Shown piece after piece: positions 41,587-47,664 of a stretch of 47,704 bases of DNA. The stretch is taken from the NCBI GenBank assembly GCA_017541025.1, contig JAFXZY010000084.1, positions 1 through 47,704 of the forward strand, read 5' to 3'. The stretch is from Bacteroidaceae bacterium. GTDB taxonomy: Bacteria > Bacteroidota > Bacteroidia > Bacteroidales > Bacteroidaceae. Every line of letters begins with the position of its first letter. The stretch's first letter is position 1. The notes under the pieces were generated by a model. That model worked only from the letters and a program-made list of their open reading frames with translations. It ran no database searches and was not told the origin of the DNA. Both the position numbers and the translations under genes were made by a program.

Positions 41587-41730
41587 TTAAACATCTTCCA
41601 TTTCCAGTACCCAATCGTAATTTTTCACCCAGCGCCAGACGGTGGCGCGGGAAAGGTTTGTCATGTTGTGGATTTGCGAATTGGTCAGGCCGCCGTTGTT
41701 ATGGGCGAAGCGTCCGACCTGTGCGAGTCA
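41587..41730 (-). pseudogene. C-terminal remnant of a helix-turn-helix DNA-binding protein
   Basis: The minus strand reads GLTNSQIHNMTNLSRATVWR followed by WVKNYDWVLEMEDV and a stop (41587-41589). The TNSQIHNMTNLSRATVWRWV segment has the spacing of a homeodomain-like HTH as in recombinases or small terminase subunits. A TGA interrupts the frame at 41728-41730 and no start is available; possible further N-terminal residues are in another frame. Degraded gene. Confidence 0.55.
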
Positions 41731-41840
41731 AAACGCGCTGAGAATATCTGATTGCGTTCAACGACAAATGAAAACAAGGGCGGGCAAAGGCAAAATAAAT
41801 AAAACACAATGCCCCACCATCAAGACATACAGAAACAATC

Positions 41841-41870
41841 ATCCCTCTCGACCCAGAAGGGGAGAGGGAT
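41841..41870. repeat. GC-rich palindromic repeat, copy 5
   Basis: ATCCCTCTC, spacer GACCCAGAAGG, GGAGAGGGAT. It is intergenic, 7 bp from the stop of the MazF-like fragment. Confidence 0.6.
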
Positions 41871-41877
41871 GAGTATG

Positions 41878-42024
41878 TCATTCGCAGAACATCTGACGGA
41901 GCACATCTTGCAACTCAGCTTGCTCGTTGGGCGTAAGTGTTGTAATCCTCTTTTTCAACCGACTCTTGTCAACCGTCCTTATCTGGTCGGTAACAATCTC
42001 ACCATCGCGCCCGTCTATTTGGCA
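41878..42024 (-). pseudogene. C-terminal fragment of a MazF/PemK-type toxin
   Basis: The minus strand reads CQIDGRDGEIVTDQIRTVDK, then SRLKKRITTLTPNEQAELQD and VLRQMFCE with stop at 41878-41880. DQIRTVDKSRL is the well-known MazF/PemK segment carrying residues of the RNase site region. Codons before it run into a TGA with no start, so the N-terminal half (about 60 residues) is missing. It overlaps the 3' end of the antitoxin-like gene at 42015. The toxin cannot be functional as it stands. Confidence 0.65.
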
Positions 42025-42230
42025 ACCAATTGGTCATCTCCTTGCTTGTGTGCTTTGCGCGCCGCAGCAGACCAACCTTTCCGTACGGCAGACTTGCTTA
42101 CGGGAACTTCGGGAAATACAGCCCGACGGATATCACGAAGAGCGGTGAGTGTCTTCTGCATCGCCACCTCGCTGTCGAAGATTGGATTAAGTTCGCGGAG
42201 TAGTTCCGCACGTAAACGTAATGTTGTCAT
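42015..42230 (-). CDS. Antitoxin-like protein, apparent chimera with a MazE-type C-terminus
   Basis: The product is 71 residues. The first half (MTTLRLRAELLRELNPIFDS EVAMQKTL) resembles small RelB-like Bacteroidetes antitoxins. The second half (VRKGWSAAARKAHKQGDDQL) resembles the toxin-binding end of AbrB/MazE antitoxins (RKGW...GDDxL pattern). It stops just after GDDQLVAK, shorter than MazE proteins normally run, and a MazF fragment follows. A TACCTTTG -7 element is on the minus strand at 42259-42266. A deletion joining two antitoxin genes would explain this; the assignment is from pattern memory. Confidence 0.5.
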   Translation of the reverse strand: MTTLRLRAELLRELNPIFDSEVAMQKTLTALRDIRRAVFPEVPVSKSAVRKGWSAAARKAHKQGDDQLVAK

Positions 42231-42338
42231 AATGCACTTGTTTTATGGTTTCTGACAGCAAAGGTACGAAGAAAAGTTGAAAAGTTAAAAAGTTTAAGAG
42301 TTAAAACATCATAATGGACAAGAAATAAATAACATAAC

Positions 42339-42402
42339 GTCGAACCCTCAAACGAAGAAAAGTGTCATGAGTCCATAAAAGAAATATCCATAATTATTTG
42401 GG
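42339..42402 (+). repeat. 64-bp perfect direct repeat, copy A (other copy 46716-46779)
   Basis: It starts GTCGAACCCTCAAACGAAG and ends CCATAATTATTTGGG, with no mismatch to 46716-46779; similarity continues for about 25 bp into a promoter. Here the TTG (42398-42400) and TAACTTTG (42418-42425) are 17 nt apart and drive the antitoxin gene at 42455. Confidence 0.9.
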
Positions 42403-42454
42403 TGTCATAGAGAATAATAACTTTGCAGCCATAAATGTTTCAATTTTTATTATT

Positions 42455-42664
42455 ATGACAAATAGTGCAACTATGCAAGGCGTTTATGTAAATGTTCCAG
42501 CCGTAGATTGGTCGCTTTTCCGCGAACTCATTCGCAAGTTTGGTTGGAAGATTGAGACCCGTGAGCAGATGTTGGACCGCTTCATTAGCAGTCGTCCCGC
42601 CGAACCAACGCTCAGCGAAGAGGAAATCATGGAAGAAGTGAAAGCCGTAAGATACGACAAGTAG
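42455..42664 (+). CDS. Small antitoxin-like protein partnering a deleted PIN toxin
   Basis: The product is 69 residues from MTNSATMQGVYVNVPAVDWS; a downstream ATG at 42473 is also possible. The segment VDWSLFRELIRKFGWKIETR and the acidic tail LSEEEIMEEVKAVRYDK look like the Bacteroidetes antitoxins placed upstream of PIN-domain VapC-type RNases. Its stop is 3 bp before the ATG of a collapsed PIN gene. The -7 element TAACTTTG at 42418-42425 lies 30 bp upstream. It may persist as an anti-addiction antitoxin or be decaying. Confidence 0.6.
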   Translation: MTNSATMQGVYVNVPAVDWSLFRELIRKFGWKIETREQMLDRFISSRPAEPTLSEEEIMEEVKAVRYDK

Positions 42665-42667
42665 AGT

Positions 42668-42790
42668 ATGAAGGTCATCATTGATGCCGACTATATTGTC
42701 AGCGGAGATGCAGACCTTACAGACCTCAATCAGCACGGCCATACAAAAATCCTAAAACTTGCTGACTTCAAAGCCACGATGCTTAAATAA
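42668..42790 (+). pseudogene. PIN-domain toxin with a large internal deletion
   Basis: The remaining frame is 40 codons: MKVIIDADYIVSGDADLTDL and then NQHGHTKILKLADFKATMLK. MKVIID is the start of PIN/VapC toxins (strand 1 with the first metal Asp), and DADYIVSGDADLTDL is their C-terminal metal site. They are joined directly, so about 80-90 central residues have been lost in frame, possibly by recombination at ATTGATGC-like sequence. The toxin should be inactive. Confidence 0.7.
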
Positions 42791-42802
42791 TAATAATAAG
42801 GT

Positions 42803-42930
42803 AAAAGCATATAGCGGATAGGTAACACTATCCGTTTTTTGTACTAACAGAACAATTTGATGGAACAAAGGTTTGGCAATAACAGTATTGACCTTCAGAC
42901 GCTGCGGGAGTTTTGTGCCTCTGACATTCT
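42803..42930 (+). repeat. Diverged direct repeat, copy B (other copy 41256-41390)
   Basis: It includes a terminator hairpin (42814-42840), TACTAACAGAACAATTTGATG and a 29-codon frame (42860-42946, MEQRFGNNSIDLQTLREFC) that ends prematurely in ILFFLG. See copy A for the comparison. Confidence 0.7.
42814..42840 (+). terminator. Intrinsic terminator after the antitoxin/PIN remnant
   Basis: CGGATAG (42815-42821), loop GTAACA, CTATCCG (42828-42834), then six T residues. Confidence 0.7.
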
Positions 42931-42946
42931 ATTCTTTCTGGGTTGA
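42860..42946 (+). pseudogene. Truncated gene start MEQRFGNNSIDLQTLREFC
   Basis: 29 codons ending at TGA. It is homologous to the frameshifted fragment at 41320-41451 but diverges after FCASD. Probably the 5' end of a gene cut off when the 43 kb cassette came to lie next to it. Confidence 0.4.
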
Positions 42947-43000
42947 TTTATAGGTTGATATGGCATGTTTCCGTTTTGCCAGAAATGTTACCTCTGTTTC

Positions 43001-43031
43001 TTGCATGTTTGGGTAATATGTCGTATTTTTG
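43001..43031 (+). promoter_or_regulatory. Promoter of the TPR regulator gene
   Basis: TTG (43001-43003), exactly 20 nt, TATTTTTG (43024-43031). It excludes the in-frame codon at 43029 as a start and supports the ATG at 43050. Confidence 0.75.
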
Positions 43032-43049
43032 CGGCTAAACTTAGCTATA

Positions 43050-44711
43050 ATGAAACACGGGATAAGGATATGTTTGTTTTTGTTGACTGTCTTTGCCATT
43101 ATGGCATGTACAGATAGTCGTAAAGTGGAGATTATCCGTCAGGCAGAGTCTTTGATGCAGGATCAGCCTGATAGTGCGCTGCATCTGTTGCAGACGATAG
43201 ACCGTCATACACTCCGTGGGGAGACGCTGGCCCGCTATGCCCTTATCTATTCCATAGCACAGGATAAGAGCGGGCTGGATGTCAGCAGTGATTCCCTGCT
43301 CCGCATAGCGTATGAGTTCTATTGCCAGCACCCAGAAGATTCCCTTTATGCCCTCAGCCAGTATTATATGGGAAAGTATTTACATCTTACAGCACAGACT
43401 GATAGTGCCTATGCATGTTTGTTAAAGGCAAAAAATACTTCCGAGGAAGAAGAAGACTATTATACTGCTTATTTGGCAACAGACAGAATGCGCAGGATTG
43501 CAGAGGTTTCGGATACGGCTTTGTGTCTTAACTTTGCAAAAGAAGCTTATCGGCTATATCAAAAGCAAGGTGCCAATAATCCTGTCAATGAGGCATATCT
43601 TTTAATTGGTATTGGTGACACTTATTGCAGACGTGGTGACGGTGATTCCGCTCTACATTATTATAATATAGCACTTGATAAAGCAAAATCGGTTTGCGAC
43701 TCTGTCGCAATCTCTATTGTTTTCCAGAATATCTCTTGTTGTTATTGGGAAAATAAGCAATATAATATTGCTCTGGACTATGCCCAGCAAGCTAATAATT
43801 ATCGGGGGTACTTAGACGAGTCACTTGCAATGCTATTTGCGCAATGTTATATAGAGGAAGGTGAGTATAATATAGCAAAGCAGTATATGAATGCACAACC
43901 TCTCTCAGATTCTAAAGAAAACCAACTTGTAAGATTAAGAATACAACATAGGTTTAGTGCAAAAACTGAAGATATTGATGCTACTCAGGAGTATTTCGAT
44001 TCTGCCATTGATGTTGCTGCAGACATGTATCTAAATACCCAGAAAGACAAGCTTGAACTTCAACGTAGGAAATTGCATGAGGAAATGGAGCGTCAGCGGG
44101 CAGAATTGCGTGAGAAGATATTTGCATTATGCTTATGTTTCTCAGTTGTCCTTCTAGCACTCATCGTATGGCTCTTTATTAAATATCATCGTGCAAGGAA
44201 AATTGAAAAGGAACTTTTTGGTGCAGAGAAAGAACGACTTCTTGCTGAGGAAACGATGCTTCGTAAGGAGAAAGCACATAAAGAGCAAATAATGGAACAA
44301 ACCCGTTTTTATGTAAAAAAGATGGTTGGTGTTCTGCGCAAGTTAGAAGAGTACAGACGAGAAAAGGCTTTACAGGAACAAAAGGACAAAGAAAACAGTC
44401 CCAAAAGTAAGGGTGGCAAGAAAGACAAAATCCAAATGAAGATAGACGAAAAAGACTGGACTGAGTTACAGGCTTATCTTGAGGCATGTGATGATTCTTT
44501 TGTTACTCGTTTCAAAGAGCAGTTTCCTGATATTTCTAAAGATGATTATCGGCTTTGCCTATTATTGCGTTGCGGTTTTACCAATTCAGACCTTGAAATG
44601 GTTTATTTAAATGGTATGCAGGTTATAAAGAACAGGCAGAACTTGGCAAAGGAAAGATTAGGTATAACTGGAAATAATTTCTCTCTAAGGCAGTATATCA
44701 TGCAATTTTAA
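43050..44711 (+). CDS. TPR-containing membrane lipoprotein regulator with cytoplasmic coiled coil and HTH-like end
   Basis: The product is 553 residues. The leader ends in AIMAC (Cys20, probable lipid site). Residues about 25-340 are tetratricopeptide-like repeats (AYLLIGIGDTYCRRGDGDSA; IALDYAQQANNYRG). A transmembrane helix at about 356-378 (ALCLCFSVVLLALIVWLFIK) leads to a coiled coil (EKELFGAEKERLLAEE; REKALQEQKDKEN) and a C-terminal domain DDYRLCLLLRCGFTNSDLEM followed by VIKNRQNLAKERLGI, which resembles the LuxR-like HTH end of Bacteroidetes TPR regulators. It may sense a periplasmic signal and act on nearby genes for secreted proteins (inference). Confidence 0.75.
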   Translation: MKHGIRICLFLLTVFAIMACTDSRKVEIIRQAESLMQDQPDSALHLLQTIDRHTLRGETLARYALIYSIAQDKSGLDVSSDSLLRIAYEFYCQHPEDSLYALSQYYMGKYLHLTAQTDSAYACLLKAKNTSEEEEDYYTAYLATDRMRRIAEVSDTALCLNFAKEAYRLYQKQGANNPVNEAYLLIGIGDTYCRRGDGDSALHYYNIALDKAKSVCDSVAISIVFQNISCCYWENKQYNIALDYAQQANNYRGYLDESLAMLFAQCYIEEGEYNIAKQYMNAQPLSDSKENQLVRLRIQHRFSAKTEDIDATQEYFDSAIDVAADMYLNTQKDKLELQRRKLHEEMERQRAELREKIFALCLCFSVVLLALIVWLFIKYHRARKIEKELFGAEKERLLAEETMLRKEKAHKEQIMEQTRFYVKKMVGVLRKLEEYRREKALQEQKDKENSPKSKGGKKDKIQMKIDEKDWTELQAYLEACDDSFVTRFKEQFPDISKDDYRLCLLLRCGFTNSDLEMVYLNGMQVIKNRQNLAKERLGITGNNFSLRQYIMQF

Positions 44712-44846
44712 ACCCTATTTTCTCTTGTTTTAGCATCAGAAAATGAAAATTGTTACTCCTTCTCGCAGGGAGATGTAATTTTAATACCCTGTGTATTAGT
44801 ATTTTATATAGAGATTTTATTAATAAATTGTTGTTACCGTTTTTCC

Positions 44847-44877
44847 TTGGTTCGTATTTGATAAGCCCATAACTTTG
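44847..44877 (+). promoter_or_regulatory. Promoter of the 80-residue secreted protein gene
   Basis: TTG (44847-44849), exactly 20 nt, TAACTTTG (44870-44877), 39 bp before the start codon at 44917. Confidence 0.75.
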
Positions 44878-44916
44878 CGGCGTATTTATCAAAATAATTA
44901 ATAAAAACAAGGAAAA

Positions 44917-45159
44917 ATGAAAATCAAAATTTTCTTATTCGCTCTTTTCGTGAGCATGAGTTCAGTTCTTCCATCCTATTCAATAGGAACAAGAGTTATT
45001 TCTGCCGACAGTATCTGGGTGGGAAAAGATGTTACTAATACAAAAGAATATGGAAATGTGATTTTTGGTCCAGGTAAGATCTCGCTAAAAGCAAAGTCTG
45101 TGATAATCAAGAATTCCACAAATGTGTCATTAGCTACGAAACTAAATGTGGGAAAATAG
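44917..45159 (+). CDS. Small secreted protein of unknown function
   Basis: The product is 80 residues with signal peptide MKIKIFLFALFVSMSSVLPS and a predicted cleavage after PSYS. The mature part of about 57 residues has short beta-type stretches (GKISLKAKSVIIKNSTNVSL) and no cysteine. No T9SS tail. It has its own full promoter and sits between the TPR regulator and the BNR-propeller gene. No family recognised; it might be a small surface or signalling peptide under control of the regulator. Confidence 0.65.
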   Translation: MKIKIFLFALFVSMSSVLPSYSIGTRVISADSIWVGKDVTNTKEYGNVIFGPGKISLKAKSVIIKNSTNVSLATKLNVGK

Positions 45160-45231
45160 TTAGAAATTATACAAAGAGAATAAATTATGTTTAATATTCA
45201 GAAGTTTCTATATGATTTTCTTTCATAATAG

Positions 45232-45262
45232 TTGTGTATATATTTTTTTCCTCGTATCTTTG
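45232..45262 (+). promoter_or_regulatory. Promoter of the BNR-propeller gene
   Basis: TTG (45232-45234), exactly 20 nt, TATCTTTG (45255-45262), 24 bp before the start codon. Confidence 0.75.
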
Positions 45263-45286
45263 GTGAATACTTAAAAAAAGAGCCAA

Positions 45287-46507
45287 ATGAGATCACAAAG
45301 AAAAGCCGTTCTTTTTTTTACAGCCCTTGTTTCTTTAGTCACATATGGGCAACTATTCCATTCCCTTGAATTGAAACCAGAAATAGGCGAGCGACAGGGC
45401 GAATTTTCGCAACCCAGAATGCATATTGAAGGCGACAGACTATACGTCTGCACGAACAGGGGACTTTACACTAGAGATTTATCCAACAACGATGGTTCGT
45501 GGCTGCTTGCGGGTTTCGAGAATATACCGTTACAGGACTATGTTCGCAGGGACAACGACATTTTAGCACTGCGTTATAATAAGGGCGGCGGTTTCCTACT
45601 CCTTTCGCAAGATGATGGGCTGACTTATAAAGATGTAACGCCTGAGATCTTCTGTGACGAGAAGTGCGAAATCCTACCCTGTCTTGTCCAGCACCCCACA
45701 GACCCAAACACGTTACTTACTTCATCACTCTACTGGGGCATATTCCGTTCTACAGACTTCAGCCAAACATGGGAGAATCTGACAGAATCCTTCTACACAA
45801 ATCGTAGTGCATCGTTCATCGGTTTTCATCCGAAAAGCCCGTCTGTCATTTACAATAGCGGAGAAGGAGAGACGTTTAAAGGTCATATCAACATCAGCTA
45901 CGATGCAGGTCAGACTTGGAACGACCATGGTGAATCACTTGGTTTCCATGGTGACAACTGTGTGCACCGTCCCGCATTTCACCCTACAAATCCCAATTAT
46001 TGGGTAGTGGGAGGGGAAGGTGTTATATACACAACTACTGACAATGGACATACTTGGAACTGTCAGAATTTCTGGGACGATGCTAAACGCTCAGCCTATT
46101 GGTACTTCTCAGCTTTCGACGAAGAGCACCCGGATACTATATATATGGTAGGAAATACAACAGGTAATTTGGGTGCTATTAAAGTTATGTATTCTACAGA
46201 TGGTGGCATATCGTGGAGTATTCCACAAACAGAGCCCAGAAAGAAGGCTTCAATAGAACGTATAAATGATCTGCTTCAATATGGTGATAAGCTCCTGATT
46301 TATACAGAGAGTGATGTATATGCGTTATCCAAGGCCGACTTAATTGAGCAAACCACTTCTATCAATGAAATGAAAAATGAAGGAGTGAAAAGTGAAAAAT
46401 ATAATGATGCAATCTACGACCTCAGTGGGCGCAAAATAGCCAATGGCCAAAAGCCAATGTCCAAGGGTTTATATATAGTGAATGGGAAAAAGGTTGCGGT
46501 GAAATAA
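45287..46507 (+). CDS. Secreted BNR/Asp-box beta-propeller protein with T9SS sorting tail
   Basis: The product is 406 residues with signal peptide MRSQRKAVLFFTALVSLVTY ending GQ. At least five Asp-box (BNR) turns are visible: SQDDGLTY, STDFSQTW, SYDAGQTW, TTDNGHTW and STDGGISW, as in sialidase-type or other propellers. No sialidase Arg triad or FRIP motif is recognised, so it may be a binding protein rather than an enzyme. A linker NEMKNEGVKSEKYND, coded by an ATGAAAAATGAAGG-type simple repeat, leads to the T9SS tail IYDLSGRKIANGQ ... KGLYIVNGKKVAVK. Predicted surface-exposed cargo of the SprA system. Confidence 0.8.
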   Translation: MRSQRKAVLFFTALVSLVTYGQLFHSLELKPEIGERQGEFSQPRMHIEGDRLYVCTNRGLYTRDLSNNDGSWLLAGFENIPLQDYVRRDNDILALRYNKGGGFLLLSQDDGLTYKDVTPEIFCDEKCEILPCLVQHPTDPNTLLTSSLYWGIFRSTDFSQTWENLTESFYTNRSASFIGFHPKSPSVIYNSGEGETFKGHINISYDAGQTWNDHGESLGFHGDNCVHRPAFHPTNPNYWVVGGEGVIYTTTDNGHTWNCQNFWDDAKRSAYWYFSAFDEEHPDTIYMVGNTTGNLGAIKVMYSTDGGISWSIPQTEPRKKASIERINDLLQYGDKLLIYTESDVYALSKADLIEQTTSINEMKNEGVKSEKYNDAIYDLSGRKIANGQKPMSKGLYIVNGKKVAVK

Positions 46508-46715
46508 GCTGATGTATGATGTATGATGGAAGATGGAAGATGTGAAATATACCTTAGGCGTTTGACTGTCCTCGCTGCTCGCCCTCTCATAAAATTACTG
46601 AAATGAAACATCTGACACCATATCGCCAAAACGAAATATTCCTCTCGCCGGTGAGGGGGAGAGGGATGGTATATGGGGGTGGAATAAACAAATAATTTGC
46701 ATATAATAACATGAT
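46508..46715. repeat. Gene-free stretch with short tandem repeats and palindromic repeat copy 6
   Basis: It contains the GATGTATGATGTATGATGG / AAGATGGAAGATG run (46511-46542) and a GC-rich palindromic repeat at about 46641-46667 (CCTCTCGCCGGTGAGG followed by GGGAGAGGGAT). No gene seen. Confidence 0.65.
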
Positions 46716-46805
46716 GTCGAACCCTCAAACGAAGAAAAGTGTCATGAGTCCATAAAAGAAATATCCATAATTATTTGGGCATCTTAGAGAATAATAGTAC
46801 CTTTG
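46716..46805 (+). repeat. 64-bp perfect direct repeat, copy B, running into an intact promoter
   Basis: 46716-46779 equals 42339-42402. It is followed by a promoter with TTG (46775-46777), exactly 20 nt, and TACCTTTG (46798-46805). Downstream, ATG GAG CTA stops at once (TGA), so the gene this promoter once served is gone. Confidence 0.85.
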
Positions 46806-46830
46806 CGCCCAGATTTTTGTGATTATGGAG

Positions 46831-47031
46831 CTATGACAGCTTTCTTGTAAACTTCCGAACAACGCCAAAATTTAGTTTCAAAAAGTAACACAAAGGAAGA
46901 TTGTCTGCCTGCTCACACCATATGGTGTGGGCATTGGCGGTATAGGCATCTTTGTGTTGGCTGATTGGCGTTGGCCAGGAAGTTTTGTCGTTATTGTACC
47001 AATAATGCCCCACTTTTTTTCCAGAAATCAC
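46831..47031 (-). other. Possible small gene or conserved remnant of 66 codons
   Basis: The minus-strand frame reads MISGKKVGHYWYNNDKTSWP and ends FGVVRKFTRKLS. The stretch TIWCEQADNLPLCYFLKLNF looks protein-like and seems familiar from small hypothetical frames in related genomes, but it could be a repeated non-coding element. I see no promoter for it. The inverted repeat CACACCATATGGTGTG (46914-46929) lies inside. Confidence 0.3.
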
Positions 47032-47084
47032 AGAATGTACATTATCGATAAGTTTTGTATAATTGGTAAAAAGAACACATAAAT

Positions 47085-47579
47085 ATGAATTACAATAACG
47101 ACGAGGATAGCATCGATGAATTGAATCGCCTGCTTGAAGGGCTGCATCAAGCGGGCTATGACCAACATTTCAGCCACCTACAAATAGTATATGTATCGTC
47201 AGGTGCACAGCACGTGGATAAGATTGAAACGCAAAGAATCGAGGTCTGTCCCCCAACCCATCTCCAAAGGGCGAGGGGAGAAGATAACTCTGAAAAAGCC
47301 AATAGCCTACCTAACGAACTCTGTACCGAGGCGGCAATGGTACTATGGAGGAAGGCGCAGGAGGCGGGGTATGTCGACGAGAACTTTCAGCCTACAATCT
47401 CCCGAACGCTATCAGCTATTCTGGCCTTCGAGATGGCTGTTCGGCTGGATATAACAGAGAAGTGGAAGACTTTTGAAGGACTATGGAATCGGCGAAATAT
47501 GTATCGCGACTATTACAAGGCTCTCAACATGCAACAGGCGTTGACGTTTCAGGATGAAATAAAGCGTATTTTCCGATAA
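47085..47579 (+). CDS. Small hypothetical protein with a repeat-encoded insertion
   Basis: The product is 164 residues, no signal peptide or membrane segment. The N-terminal part (LNRLLEGLHQAGYDQHFSHL) and C-terminal part (NELCTEAAMVLWRKAQEAGY VDENFQPTISRT; EKWKTFEGLWNRRNMYRDYY KALN) look like a small helical protein seen in Bacteroidetes accessory regions; I cannot name it. Residues about 54-67 (VCPPTHLQRARGED) are encoded by a GC-rich palindromic repeat inserted in frame at 47247-47283. Followed by a strong terminator. Confidence 0.65.
   Translation: MNYNNDEDSIDELNRLLEGLHQAGYDQHFSHLQIVYVSSGAQHVDKIETQRIEVCPPTHLQRARGEDNSEKANSLPNELCTEAAMVLWRKAQEAGYVDENFQPTISRTLSAILAFEMAVRLDITEKWKTFEGLWNRRNMYRDYYKALNMQQALTFQDEIKRIFR
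47247..47283. repeat. GC-rich palindromic repeat inserted in frame in the 164-residue gene, copy 7
   Basis: CCCCCAACCCATCTCC followed by AAAGGGCGAGGGGAGAAG. The arrangement (CCCCAACCC, spacer, GGGGAG) matches the family seen in cysQ. Confidence 0.65.
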
Positions 47580-47606
47580 AAACAACACATTTAGGGGGTG
47601 GGTTGT

Positions 47607-47640
47607 ACCCGCTACATGTAGCAGCCATGTAGCGGGTTTT
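47607..47640 (+). terminator. Intrinsic terminator
   Basis: ACCCGCTACATG (47607-47618), loop TAGCAGC, CATGTAGCGGGT (47626-47637), then TTTTAT: a perfect 12-bp stem after the hypothetical gene. Confidence 0.9.
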
Positions 47641-47656
47641 TATTTCTGCCTATCCG

Positions 47657-47664
47657 TACCTTTG
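47657..47664 (+). promoter_or_regulatory. -7 element at the window edge
   Basis: TACCTTTG fits TAnnTTTG and points to a gene beyond the right edge. No TTG at the ideal spacing is seen. Confidence 0.35.

Noticed and set aside
41699-41881. A 60-codon minus-strand frame in the repeat region
   Set aside because: It crosses palindromic repeat copy 5 and the broken HTH relic; composition is not protein-like.
45287-46507. Calling the BNR protein a sialidase
   Set aside because: Only Asp boxes are visible; the arginine triad and FRIP motif expected of sialidases are not recognisable.
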